64,000 nucleotides of DNA from Bugula neritina (lineage: Eukaryota; Bryozoa; Gymnolaemata; Cheilostomatida; Bugulidae). The notes below the pieces were generated by a model, which saw nothing but the letters and a program-made list of their open reading frames with translations, was not told the origin of the DNA and made no database searches. Where the stretch lies: assembly GCA_964035545.1 (NCBI GenBank), contig OZ037770.1, positions 6,126,229 through 6,190,228 on the forward strand. Direction: 5' to 3'. Positions 12,501 to 24,627 of the stretch are shown here, one piece after another (within the stretch, counting starts at the first letter, position 1; each line of letters opens with the position of its first letter). The translations under genes and the position numbers were made by a program.

Positions 12501-15500
12501 ACTAGCTACTAGCTCCCTGCTTATGCAATGCAATGTTGACAATGTTCATGATAAGCTTTGAATGCGTGTCAGAAGAGCGTAAGATGTGGTGACGCTAGGG
12601 GGTGAAGTGAACAAATAACCTATTTTAGAAAAAGTAATTTTATCTAAAATTGCAACATATTTCCTAAATTATTATTATTTAAATAACGTAATACAATTTA
12701 TGTAAATACAATGCAAAAGTAAAAAATTAGAATGGGAGTTTATATAATGGGGGGGGGTTATAAATTTTAAAAAATCCACCCCTGAACAAACTGAGACTTT
12801 AAGCAAATTGCTGTATTTATGGCTCATTATTCACGACCTACAGTGTACAAAGAACGATAGCTGAGTACCATCTGCGTGTTTATATTATTATTCTCACTCG
12901 GCAAGTGACAAACTGAGATTGGAATTATTCAACAGTGAAAGTATTTCTTTGTGGGACAGGGTGAGTAAATTTTTCAGCAAATGTTCACATAATATTTATA
13001 GTGATGATCTTATAATTATAATTACTAGTATTAGTATTACGGCTAATATATTCGTAATTATTAATAATATTATTTATTAATTACTATTACTATTAGTATT
13101 ACTAATACTAATAGTAATTAATAAATAATGATAGTATTATTTTAATTTAATATGATATATATCATTTTAATTTTTACAAATATTATTCAATAATTTTTTT
13201 TATATATTTGTATTTATTTAGTTACCGGCAATGACGTATCTAATAAAAAGTCATGAGCTATGATTATGACTATGAGTATCCACATGAGTATCAGTACGAG
13301 TATCAGTAAGACTCATGTCATAATATTAATCATGTCAATGATATTGAACTAGAACAAACATGTTCAGTGATGTTGAATTACACTTCAGGAAAGATAATTT
13401 CATTTTTTGATAATTGATTTGGTTTCACCTTCAGGTTTATTTTTCTTAGAGTTATAGAAAAAAAAATAGAAAAAAGGATGCGAATAAAATCAATAATTTT
13501 ATTATAGAAGCTCATTAATCTGATTCAACCAATAATTAATAACTTTAATTTTCCAACTGTCTTCTGAGCTACGTTCCATAGAAATCAGTCCTTTATCTCT
13601 GAACTTGCTAATGGTTTTTGCTTTTTCTTCTTCCTCTAATATTTTAACAAATTTCAAGAAATAGGGCTTTATATTAGTGCTGGCAGATTTCAACATTAAT
13701 TTATTAACGCAAGAGTTATTTTGTTTGAACCGTTGTTTAGCTGAAAGAAAGCTTTCTAAAATAGTTTTACTGTAAGGCCATAGACTCCTCATAGCATCTA
13801 AAATTGAAAAGCAACTGATTGCAAGTAAGGTGGGCGTGGGCAGAAATATATGCTGTAAAACACCACTGTGATTGTAATTATTTCAGATAACATGCGAGTG
13901 TACTGGCTGCACTGAAGTAGCTGCATGGTTCAATTTCCTAAATATAAAATGACTATAACTTATTTTACTAAAAATATAGGTATGTTATACGTGTATGATA
14001 ACCTTACTTAAAGCAACTTACCAGTAACTGTATTCTTTTGTTGAAGTTTCTTAGGCAAAATGCTTGGTACCTCTGTCTGGCCTGCCAATTTAAAATAATT
14101 TTTTCTCAGTGTATTTGATGTATTTCAACTTGATGAATAATTTTAAAATTGGGAGGCAGCATCTAGAATTACTTACATTGTGTCAACAATGGCACAGCAC
14201 ACACATATGAAGATTCATCAAGCTTCTCATCTGTTTCATTCAAGCTATTGGGTGCAGAAACAGCAATAGAGTTCCCTATTTCTTTATACTTGTCCTTTGC
14301 CAAACTCCTCAACACATTGCTTATAGCAGGCTTGATTTCTTCATATTTTTTTGACACTGTTGAAAAAAAATTATTGCTCATTTTTCAAATTGCTTGTAAT
14401 TAACATATAAATGTATATATATATATATATATATATATTTCAGAAGAATATTTTACCTTGCTTATTCGTTTCATCTGTCAGCATGTCACACAAAAGTGGA
14501 ATTTTTAATGAATTTTTATTTCTGATGCAAAACTCCCAGCTTGTTTTCAGCATGTTGTTTATATCTTTCATGTTTCTCGATCTAATAAAAATATTTCTGG
14601 TGGTTACCAAACATGTTAAATAAAACATACTGCTTAGAATCAATAGGATCTAGATAGTAGCTGTTCAAATTTTGTATGCAATTTTTTTCAAGTTAGGACA
14701 TGCAATTTAGATTCAAGTTGTAAAGAATTTCCATTTATTTTTCTTCAAGTGAAAGTTTATTTTCTGTAATTAATTTTATTTTCTTTGATTAATTTTGAGG
14801 AAGAAACAGTCTTCTTTTGTTGTATGATATATACGATATATGATTTATAGTGATATATAGGTAGTTAAGATATTTACCTGAAATGAGTTAATATTGGCCC
14901 TGAATTGTAGTTGTCTGGGCAGTTTTTTCCATCCTTAAATTCTACTCCCCCATCGTGCACCTTGAACCAAACTCCTTCTCCAATTTCCAGAAAGTCAGCA
15001 ATTCGTCGGAAATGGTGAAGTGTTGCTGTCTTATGAGCTTTGAGGAAACTAGTGTAAAAATAGTAATAGACTTTTAAATAGCATATTTGCCTGTGTTTAG
15101 TAGCAATATCATACACAACAAAGTAGCTACTATTCTTACTTATCAGACAGTGACCTACTTGTTTGAGAATATGGTGTTGTGTCCTAGGCTAAGGCCACTA
15201 CATGCATTGGAGATAGTGTGCTCCTGTCTGCCGTAGCTGGTAATGGCATCATCAGCAGCCTTTCTTTCTACCACTATTCTAAACATGGCACTTGCTATGA
15301 TACTTTGCGATTTTCTGTTGGAACACCTCAGCGTTAGTTCCCTAAAACAATACTGTTTTCATAGATTACAATAATATTATCAGGGCTGAATTTTAATCTG
15401 AGTTCTTTCTACAGCACCCCTAGTAAGCTATTTGCATTCATTGTCAAGTGAGTGGACAAACTTTGCATAAATTCCTGTTGTACTAGTATTATTTTTCAGT

Positions 15501-18500
15501 ACGCACCTTAGTTTATAGAAGTGCCTTTCAGCATGTTCCGCTACTAATGATCTGCCTGAAACAAGTCTCAATGTTTCAGGCAAGTGCACTGAAAGGCAAT
15601 GGAAGGGCATCCCAAACATAGCGCGCTTGGTGCAAGTTTCTGGGTTTTCAAATAGTTCCATGCACTTGATGGCAAAAAGAAAACTCTGATTATATGCCCT
15701 GAGGATTGTTCTAGGGCATCTATTAGTGTCACACATGTATGCCAAACTTTGCAGTTCTGTCAATGCTGCCAGCATAACGTACATGGCTCTCCCATCTTTA
15801 GTGTGCTGGAAATCTTGTAGCATGATGGTGACTTTCACCAAATTAAGCCTGCATTCTGTTCCCTTCATTTCTCTATTTTGAGCTGAAATTCATGTTTGTA
15901 TAGGTTTATAATTGTTTTTGAAATGGCTATTTAATTTTGATATGGACAATAATGAAAATGTGTGTTAGCAATTTCTACTAGCAAGTTAGAATCTCTACTC
16001 ACCTTCAATGTCTGAAACAAGATTAGTCAATTTTTCCTTGAGTTCTTTATTCTTTGCAGCTTTAGGTAGCTCTTTTAAAATTTTGTTGATAACATTTTTT
16101 AGATCATGTAATGGTTCTATTGATGAAATTTCGTAGCTGCCTATATCGATCTGTGATTCCAGCTTAGTACAAAGAAGAGCAGGAGGCCTTTTCACACCTG
16201 TAAAGTAGGTATTTAGAAACTGATGTGAGACTAAAGTTATATTCCTAACTAAGTTTTTCGTAAGGATTATATATACATGTGTGCGCCCACAGTAGCTTGT
16301 GTGGGTCTATACATAACAATGAATCGCTACTTTCACTAGATGCAAAACTATGATTGGATGAAGATTCATTCTATGTTACTATAGCTTCATGCAGCCCATA
16401 TTTTTTGTATGTATCTCATCCAACAACGCTGTAACCACATATAGTTTAAACTTATCATTCTAAATTTTCTGACCTTTTAGGCTAACATTCAAAATTCTTC
16501 TTAGTCCTGAAACGTTCTCTGCACTTGGATAGGCAATCCCTCTGTGAAACAATTCATTCCTGAGCTCTTCAGTCTGAAAAAGTGTAATTATTGCTGCTCA
16601 TATATAAATGTATTACATGGAAGTGCCGTTTCTACCAGCCAGTGTTTATTTAAAACTCAGCTTAATTTCATACCTTCATTGTCTGAAAGACTGCTAGGTT
16701 CCCTTTACTAAAACCATGTTCCCATGTTTTTGTCTTATGGAGCAGCTGAAGGCAGTCTTGTGAACTATAGAAAGCTCCTTCTTGGCTATATTTGCTAGTG
16801 TTACTGAAGTAAATGTCTTGGGTGCCACACATACATGGGAACATTCCTGAACATACATATGCATGTTTTCATCAAGTTTCATCATAAATAATATAATTTC
16901 TTGTAAATATGTATTCTTTTTGGGGAATTTATACATGGAATAAGTCAAACATGTATTGTTATAAATTGTAGCAAAAGCTATCTTGTATTTCATCCTGTGT
17001 GAACAATATTTTATAGTTTATCACTCTTACCTCCACATTGCTGCCCAGCTTCTAGTTGTCTTGCTGGACTATCACCAGAAAAAAATCTTAGTTTGTCAGT
17101 AAATGTTCGTCCATCTTTTGAGCTAATTTTTTCCTCCAATTCTCTAAGGTCTTCTAGTCGAGTAGGGATATAAAGAAGTTGATCCTTAACGGAAGAGTTC
17201 GATTGGGCAAGTAGATAGATGTAAGGTGATTCCACCACTGATTGTACATTGACTGGTGTTTCCTGAATTTGCATAAAGTAAACATTTATGTTTCAAAATA
17301 TTTTGGTGTATTTCAACACTTGTTCTTTAAAGCCATAACACCTAGTCATTAGTAATTGCTATTACCAAAGACTAAACAACACTTGTAATACTGTAGTAAG
17401 AACTTGGCTTATTGAAGCAATTTTAATTCAAATAAAATGACCCTAATTGAAATGTGTTCTATATCGAGCTTGCATAATTCTATCAGCTTACTTTGCAGTT
17501 CATCTTTGAAAACTCTTCATCTGTATAGTATGTACATGGGTCGTACAAAAACCATACCATGAACAAGTAGTGGCTTTTACCTGAAAAAAATACATATGAG
17601 ATATGTTGGTGAACAGCTTGATTATGTAACTAACATTTATTTGTACAAAAATACATGAATAAATAAATGTTTACCAGCAATTTCTGAATGGTCATGCCAC
17701 AAAACCATACTTCTACTTTGCGAGGCTTCTTTAAGGCGGTCCTTGGGGCTGTCCATACTGCCAACCACTATCCCTAAACATTTAATAGTAATTATTTTAA
17801 AAAATTGCATTCAATGTGATTGCGCATTCCAGATTGATTTTTTATGGTAGTTTTAGGGGGCGCAGCAATATTCAGAAGGTGCATTGCTCCAAAGATGCAT
17901 TAGTCCAAAAATTAGTAGAAATATAATTAGAATTAAAATTATTTAATGAACGTTTCAAAAAAGTTGCTCTGAGCAACAGGAAAATCTACAACATGGTTAT
18001 CAAATTTTAGTTTAGGTGAGGTTTTATTTGGCAGACCTGAACTCTTATATACTAATAATGTTGCTCTCATCTACATATCTTGTGGGGTTGTTTGGTTTGG
18101 TGTGCAGCTTTGGTTATTTAATTTTAGAGTAGCTGCAAGATGTTTATTCTTTTTGTCTCCAATGCTTGTATTTACTGGTATTAAGAATAATAGCATAGGC
18201 CATAGAATAATGCAGTTTAGCAGCTTACAAATAATTTTAGAGATTAAATATGTGATATCAAATAATAGACTGCCAAGCCAGACACTTACTATTTCATTCA
18301 ATGCCAATAATATTTTGACACCAACTTCAAATGCAAACTATTTTTTATAAAATATGAGATAAACTTTTTCCAAGCTTATCATAAATGCAGTACAGTAGAC
18401 CCAAAATGTTTGCTTGGCTTTAATATTTTTTACTTTAGTTTTTCAGTTAATAGTCAACATATGAAGGGCCTATATAAGCTGACTGACTGTAACTAGAATA

Positions 18501-19849
18501 GAATTGCAGTCACTACAGCCATTGAACTGGCTATTTTGAGTTCATTGCCTATATAGCTGTCATTTTTATATAAACTGTGAAATAAAAATACTTCTGATAT
18601 CACCCTTGCACAACTTTTCATGCTTCAGTGAACACTTGGAGATGAAGAGAAACTAATGCATAGATTACTAATTACAGGCTTGCTAGCTGACGGGCTAATG
18701 AATAGCTTGCTATGTACTTAGTTTATGGAGCAGCCACAATGGAATGTTGATAGATGATGGAGCCCTTAATTGAGGCAGCATCATAGCGTAATCTCAGGCT
18801 AAAAAATTACAAGCTAGCAATAATATAGCAAGATTGTGAGTGAAATTTATGATATTCTCAGTGGTATAATACTATATCTACTAATTTTCGAAATAATGCA
18901 CTTTCGGAGCAATGGGCCTTCGGAATATTGACTAAATTTATTTGGTCTCAGTCTAAAAAAGCTTATCTCTAAAAAGATGACAGAAATCTTGAGGCTTCTT
19001 TGATTTCCACAAGGCATGAATATTTTGAGATAAGCCTTGCTCCACATTGCAAGCATTTTAGCTGTAAATATCTTTTTTGGTTCAAATAAAGTTTTCTATA
19101 TCTATTGCAGCACTAGTTGTGATTTATGTAGCTTATAAATCTCAAAAGTCATAGAATGTTATTTATTTATTTGTAGAACAAGTATTAAAGACAAATGAGC
19201 CTCTGGATACTTTATTTAAATCCTACCATTTCTCTCCAGGAAAGCTAGTGAATCTACTACAGACATCTTTTCTATGTCAGCTGCAGATCTTAAAATCTTC
19301 AGCTTCTCCATTCTGGCGAGATGATCTCTTCGTATGTTTAGAAGAGAGAACTTTCTACCAGATACCTCTTTTTTAGATTTGACCTGCAAAATTAAAGAAT
19401 GATATACGAAATACTTTAAATAATAATTAGATAAAGTAAGAAATGATAACATCAGTCCTTTATACTTACTGTAACATAGTACAAGTGTGTTGAAAAGCTC
19501 AGTTATTGACTTTAGGAGTAATCAACCTACCAATGTGCCATTTGATTGAACTTGTACAGTCTGGTATTCTATTGGTACTATGGCTTTCCCAACATCAATC
19601 TCTCCGTTGTCTATCATCTGCTTCTTCTTTATTTTTAGCCTAGTTACAGAAGCTTTTCGTTTGATATTTAGACTGAGATTTTTGTAATTTAGCCATGAGA
19701 TTCGGGTTTTTGGCTTTCTTTTTACAGGATACTTCAAAACATGTTCTGCGATTTCTTTCATAACCTGGTAAACAAATCAATACACTCCTGTTTCATAGAT
19801 GATAAATGTACTGCATTTGCAAATATTACTTTTGCTCAACTTCTATGAC

Positions 19850-19892
<43 letters not shown>

Positions 19893-22800
19893 TAAGTATA
19901 TATCATGTTTGTGTGCAATTTATGTTTTTGGAAGATCCATCAAAGATGAAATAAAGTAATGGTGATAATCTTGTCAAACTTTTTCTGCATAGATAACATA
20001 TTTAGAATAAAAATGGTAACTCTATCAAAAAAGTAATTATCAGCAGTAGTTACAATTTGATTAAGTCTTACCTGGCCTGCGTTTCTAGGAGCTTTATTGT
20101 TGGCATTTTTCAAGTTTGCTGACTTGCTTAGAGCTGACCAATTTATGTCCTCGTTTTCTTTTAAAGCTGATTTTAGAACTATTTCATTGAATGTATAATC
20201 AGTTAGTCTGCCGGTGTGTGATTTCTTTCTGTTTTGCCTCATTTCACCAAATGATCGTTTTCTTTGCACATCCCACTCTGATTGTGATTGCTTAGATGCA
20301 TAGAGCGATATGAAATCTTTATTAGTGGTTTCATCATTCATTTCATCATTGGCAGACTTGATGATGGCTCTGCGAACCTTCTTAGGGACGGAGTCAACTG
20401 TCACTGCTTTACGCTTTGAGCCAATAGATAACTTTGCTGAGAAGGGTGTTCTTTTTAATTTTTCTGTGACTGGTTTTATTACATTAATAACAAAATCATC
20501 CACCACAGTAGCAGTTATCTCAGTCGGTGTCTTGTCCAATACAGCTTTTAAAGAATTCAAAGCAGTTTTAGCAGGAGTCTCTAGATGGCATTTGTTGCTT
20601 CTTTTCATTATCCACATTGGTCTATGGTTTTCAGCACATTCTAGACAATTATTGTAGTTGTGCTTTAGTTTACTTGCTGCTGACAGCTTCTTGAAGTTTT
20701 GAAATGAGAAATAGGAAACAAACTTATCCTTTTCTTTCTCCTTATTATTATTAACGTAGGATAGGGCTTTATTAAAATGCTTACTAGCTTGCTTTCTTCT
20801 TCTACTATAATCCCTGGCAGTTAATCCTTTTGTGATTTTAAATTCTCTGTTGAAATGTTCTACTTCAGCACCTGATTTAAGGTGTCTAAAGTAAATTATT
20901 GCTAAAAATCCACACTGATTCTCATTGTAATCTTTCCCCATGGCTATCTTGTTTGTAACTGAACTGAATAACCCTGCACTGAGTCAGAAAAGGCGCAATT
21001 TTTGTATTTTAGTAATTCCAAGCAGCAACTCCTCCTACGTAATGCAACCACAAAAACAACAGGTTGTGTGGGTCTGGCTGTAGCAAATATTGATTATAGC
21101 TATCGAAAACAGCACCCTAGCTAATTGTATGACCACAATGGTTTAAGGCAGAATTTAGAAGTTTTGATGTGACTGTCATAGGTCATCAGCTTAAAAACCA
21201 AATGTCTGTGGTTTAATTCCAAATTTGGGCAACAAGTTTTATAATGGAAAGTTTATATATAAGCATTATTGATTAGCATTAGTTTAAGTTTTGCATTGCT
21301 GATTTTTATATCAATTAAATTTTTGATATTTTAACCTAAGTACTCATGACTTGAATTCCTAAATTCCCTCTATTATATTGCATAGATGCACCAACCTAGT
21401 TAAATTACCAATTAACAAGTAAACTGCCATCACTAAAGTCAGCTTCTTACAAGGTTCAAGTGGCCCCAGTATATTATTTATTATTTTCACTAAACTAGTT
21501 AAATGTTAAAACATATGTATGTATGTTTGGGATACAAAATTAGCCGTAAACCCATAACCATACTATGTTTCTCATATTGATATTTTTCACAATGCTATAC
21601 CTTACTAAGCAGTGCCACTGTGTTTGATGAGTCATATCATCACTATTTGCTGCTTTGATTAAAAAGATGTAGAACTAGAACTGCCTTCTCTCACAGAAAG
21701 TGTTACAGTCATGCCAATGGCATCTATGGATAGAAAGCTAATAGTCAATAATATCAACCTTAGTTTAAAAGGGAGTACAATTTAGATTATTTGTTACATA
21801 GCCATTCTGAAAAAATCTCCCACAAGGTAACTATAGATTAAAAAAGTATTGAGGGCTTTTGTAATCCAACTGGGTAAAACAGAATAATTTAAAGGGATAT
21901 TAATTTCAATCACCTTCATATTATATGAAGTACAAAATTTAGATGTCACATAGATAATGTAAAATTTGCACTATTTTAAATAATATTATTAAGCTATAAC
22001 TTGATGAGAAGAGAATGCCATGTTGCAATACATGCAGCCTATGATAAATTGATGATAATTAACCACAGACACTGAGTAAACCCAACATTGATTGCACAAA
22101 TAATAATAGTTCGAAGAGGTGCAGCTCTAGTAGATGTGGCTGTTTATTGGTCACAGCTAAACCTCATGCTATATTATGATTAGTAGGCAACACGCATACC
22201 GCCCACAGAGAAACATTAATTAAGAACTGAGACTATAAATTCATCATATTTATGTGAAGGATGCCCTTAACTATCCTGTGAGTCGGGAAGAAACTCAAGT
22301 CATGTCTAACTGGAGGCTCCTCATTACTGAACAATTCTTTCTTCACGTATTTCCTGTATGAGAATATCATGTGGTATGAGTGTGGCTCAGTAGCTTTGAT
22401 ATTTTGATCTTATAGATAGTAGGCTATACAAGTGTTAAATAGCGTCTAGGTTTTAACACTTTTAAAATAGTCTAACGTTATCAGACAACTGAACGGTAAG
22501 GCAGTTTCAAAATCAAACACAACAAACATGGTTAAAACAACTGTGACAAAAACCAATAACACTCAAGTTTCTATAATACAAAATGTCCTGCAAATTTTTC
22601 TACTAGAAGTATTTCTGAGACTATGTTGTATCCCTAATACTGATAGAAAATGTTCATAAAGTTTAGGGAGGACTAGATAACAAGATTTCATGCTGAAGTA
22701 TTAGTGGTTATATTTTATCAGGTTTAGAGCCACATGACTATTCTAAGCATTTTGAGCTGCAGTCCTGACAGTCAATCATGTAGGACAAAAACTGATACAG

Positions 22801-24627
22801 ACTTATTTTATGGACAGACATGATTCTGTCTTGAGAACTGTTTGCTCACCTCAGCATCTTCCTAACAGTAGTCACATGGTGTATACCAGAGGAGACAATA
22901 TCTCTAATCTTATTGGCTACAGGAGGAGAAAGTCTGGTATTTCTTCTTTCTAAAATACAAAAGAGGAATATGAGAATATATTAGGAAACCATACCATAGG
23001 TTTACCCTCCAAGTTGAGTTGAAGGAAAGCAGCAAGAAAGAAACACCATTTCTCTACAAACTCCGGACAGTGGGAGTAGGAAGCTCTGCACCAACCTCAG
23101 CCCCACCCACATCTGATCAGTTGATGAAAACTGTTCTAAGAGGACTGCTGGAACAGCAGAAACTTCATATTTATTACAGAACCTAATCCTATCAAACAGA
23201 CACAGCCTTGACAACTACTTAACATTACTCTCACTGTAACAATAACAATAACTGATTCTTCAGGCACTGTAGTTCCATTCCTTCGAATGAATCTGCATTG
23301 ATTTGTACACATAGGTTTGTGGTTGTGGTTTGCATTCACTCATGGTTGTGGTTTTATTGGATACAAATCTTCTCAAGAAACATTTATTGTATAATGCAAA
23401 GCAATGGAAATGCAGTAACTAGCAGAGGAGAGAGTTTGACTTGGGCATATAAAGGTATGTTACAGTTGAACTGACCTGGTGGAGACACATTGTACGTCCT
23501 GGTGATGAGAGGTCGCTTAGTTAAGGTGGAATCTGCAGTGTGATACTCGTGTGCCGCAGTAGTTGGTAGCTGCAGATAATGCCTGCAGTACAAAAATGTT
23601 CCAGATATGTTCTAGAAACACCATAGTATACAGGAAATAGTTAACTGTATAGCAATACAGCACACAGATACAACATAAAACTAAATTATAAACTATTCCT
23701 GACAATGTTTGATGGATAGTGTAATAGTATAATGAAGAAAATGCACCGAGCCATCCCAGTGCCAAAAAGGTAGGGACGTACCGCTCCTCCCCGCCTTCAC
23801 TGAACCCCTGTTCCTTCAGAACCTGAAACGCTCTGTCCATCAGCTGTTTGAGCACTTTCCTGTTAACGTCTGTTGGAACTGAGCAGTTTGGGAATTTGCG
23901 TACTTTCTTCACATAAATACGAGCTGGACAAGCGTGTTTGTAGTCTGTAATCAGTATTATAATATTATTATGATTAATTAATATTTTATATACCCAACTG
24001 TTTATGTAATCTAGTATGTTTAAAATAAACCTAATGGGGGTTTGATATTAGTTTAACGCACACACAAAGCAATTCTTAGCTTATAACACTTGATAGTACC
24101 CACAAAACTATGTATGAGATTCGGAAAGAGGGTAAAACTGTGTTATATTCTACACGTGTACATTATACTACAGAGTGTATATACAACTTGACATCAGAGA
24201 AGAAAGATTAGAAGGAAAACTATCCAAATAAACATGCACATCATCTTGATTGGCACTAATAAAAAAAAGATTTGAATGTTAAAAACTGTCTTATATTTCC
24301 AATAGCAGATAAAAATAGACAGAAAAAGTTATCATTTTTGTAACACAAATACAGCTAAAAGCTCGTTCTATATAGCTAAATAGGGGAGTATAACTGCTAC
24401 TTCACTGCATATACTTTGATTAACAAGTTACTAGATGATATGGGGAAAGAGCAGTGAGCTATGAAGTTAGTTTCATGAAGATTATCAGACACCAGTATAG
24501 ATATACACTAACCCTCTCCTGTTCCTTCTCCTGTACTATCAGCTTTAGACCCTTTCCTCCTTGGTCCGTATTGGCACTCCATCACAGCGGCCCGAATCAT
24601 TTGTTTTGCTTGCTCAAATTGTGTTGT
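9569..24627 (-). CDS. CARF/ALS2CR8-domain protein (5' partial), split by a transposon
   Basis: Calcium-responsive transcription factor family, nuclear DNA-binding. Minus-strand exons join in phase: 24627-24513, 23944-23782, 23582-23476, 22949-22850, 22353-22281 plus 12000-11927 (one exon, interrupted), 11541-11421, 11255-11124, 10085-9958 and 9631-9569 (stop 9571-9569). They encode about 358 residues. Diagnostic pieces are VMECQYGPRRK, CPARIYVKKVRKFP, LPTTAAHEYH, LSPPVANKIRDIV, KYVKKELF and LKNHIHTALRDI, which follow the family order. Exons 7 and 8 start with similar DGS-H-S segments. A polyA signal (AATAAA on this strand) lies near 9445. Exon 5 is cut by a 10.28 kb element, and read-through meets a stop within about 15 codons of the TIR, so this allele is probably disrupted. 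The start codon was not found. CARF assignment is from memory of the family pattern. Confidence 0.75.
9780..9940. repeat. tandem repeat, unit about 24 bp, 5-6 copies
   Basis: The unit is roughly ATATACTGTATACTTAGTATC, repeated with small changes. It lies in the last intron of the CARF-like gene. There are no spacers, so it is not a CRISPR-type array. Confidence 0.85.
10195..10571. mobile_element. MITE of about 377 bp with 40-bp terminal inverted repeats
   Basis: The left end reads AAGCCTGGCCTCACAATCGT and the right end, inverted, AAGCCTGGCCTTGCGATCGT. Similarity continues inward over GAGAATC and GAAATCGT for about 40 bp. Both ends are flanked by TAA (10192-10194 and 10572-10574), as expected of a 3-bp TWA target duplication (PIF/Harbinger-like). 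It lies in the intron between CARF exons 7 and 8. It has no coding capacity. Confidence 0.75.
11270..11405. repeat. tandem repeat, unit about 23 bp, 6 copies
   Basis: The unit is GATCATGTGACCTGGGAGAGA with variants, in the intron between CARF exons 6 and 7. Translating through it lengthens exon 7 artificially. The phase-consistent acceptor (CTGTCAG, exon from 11255) excludes it. Confidence 0.85.
12001..12500. repeat. left subterminal region of the TIR transposon
   Basis: The sequence is nearly identical in order to 55258-55458 plus 60141-60420. It contains two short repeats of TTTCAGTACCAGTAAAAT and two of CCAGGGTAAGTTTTT-like blocks. No protein is apparent; the open frame across it is incidental. 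Confidence 0.75.
13020..13135. repeat. AT-rich palindrome
   Basis: ATTATTTATTAATTACTATT near 13070 is repeated inverted near 13128, which gives a hairpin arm of about 20-29 bp with a loop of a few bases. It lies downstream of the transposon gene. No function can be assigned. Confidence 0.65.
13502..20941 (-). CDS. multi-exon transposase-like protein of the TIR element
   Basis: The minus-strand exon model is 20941-20072, 19764-19531, 19383-19227, 17773-17675, 17580-17492, 17262-17031, 16846-16674, 16573-16474, 16197-16003, 15882 to about 15430, 15341-15159, 15048-14878, 14581-14457, 14356-14177, 14081-14022 and 13797-13502. That is about 1200 codons. The N-terminal exon is basic and ends in a likely helix-turn-helix (INWSALSKSANL, NNKAPRNAGQ). 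Then come LWHDHSEIAG and WFLYDPCTYYTDEE, RFFSGDSPARQLEAGQQCGG, PCMCGTQ, EPLHDLKNVINKIL and PFHCLSVHLPE with AEHAERHFYKLR. Acidic residues in HDH, PLHD and AEHAE are candidates for a DDE triad (inference). TAG is in frame at 15430-15428 with no clear donor before it, so the gene may be broken there. A polyA signal lies near 13440. Not a known host gene. Confidence 0.65.
14411..14440. repeat. (TA)n microsatellite
   Basis: About 28 bp of TA in the intron between transposase exons 13 and 14. Confidence 0.85.
17866..18930. mobile_element. inverted-repeat insertion of about 1.06 kb in a transposase intron
   Basis: The left arm CAATATTCAGAAGGTGCATT and the inverted right arm CAATATTCCGAAGGCCCATT continue as imperfect inverted repeats for about 60 bp (through GCTCC, GCATTA and AAATTAGTAGA). 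The segment lies between exons 3 and 4. Its inner part 18640-18850 also matches 60430-60665 of the short TIR derivative. No target duplication is obvious. Two small antiparallel open frames inside do not look like genes. Confidence 0.5.
19855..19900. repeat. (TG)n/(TA)n microsatellite
   Basis: About 12 TG units followed by TATATA, in the first intron of the transposase gene. Confidence 0.9.
20942..22280. other. upstream region and right subterminal part of the TIR transposon
   Basis: No coding exon is seen. It should contain the promoter of the minus-strand transposase gene. The last 130 bp (from about 22150) matches the right end of the short derivative (about 60560-60694), sharing GTAGGCAACACGCAT. 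Confidence 0.6.

Larger units (their letters stand above)
12001..22280. mobile_element. 10.28 kb autonomous TIR DNA transposon, possibly CACTA-like
   Basis: The left end CACAGGATAGTTAAGGGCA (12001-12019) matches the inverted right end (22280-22262) over 19 bp, and 23 of 24 bp when extended. The flanks carry AG on both sides (11999-12000 and 22281-22282). Removing the element plus one AG rejoins a CARF exon in frame, so the borders are exact. The element holds one multi-exon gene on the minus strand (20941-13502). The CAC- terminus and 2-bp target duplication suggest the EnSpm/CACTA group, but the protein is not a clear member. A shortened relative occupies 55258-60694. Confidence 0.85.

Noticed and set aside
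18071-18350. Overlapping small frames on both strands
   Set aside because: They lie inside the inverted-repeat insertion, have no motif and are hydrophobic AT-driven translations.
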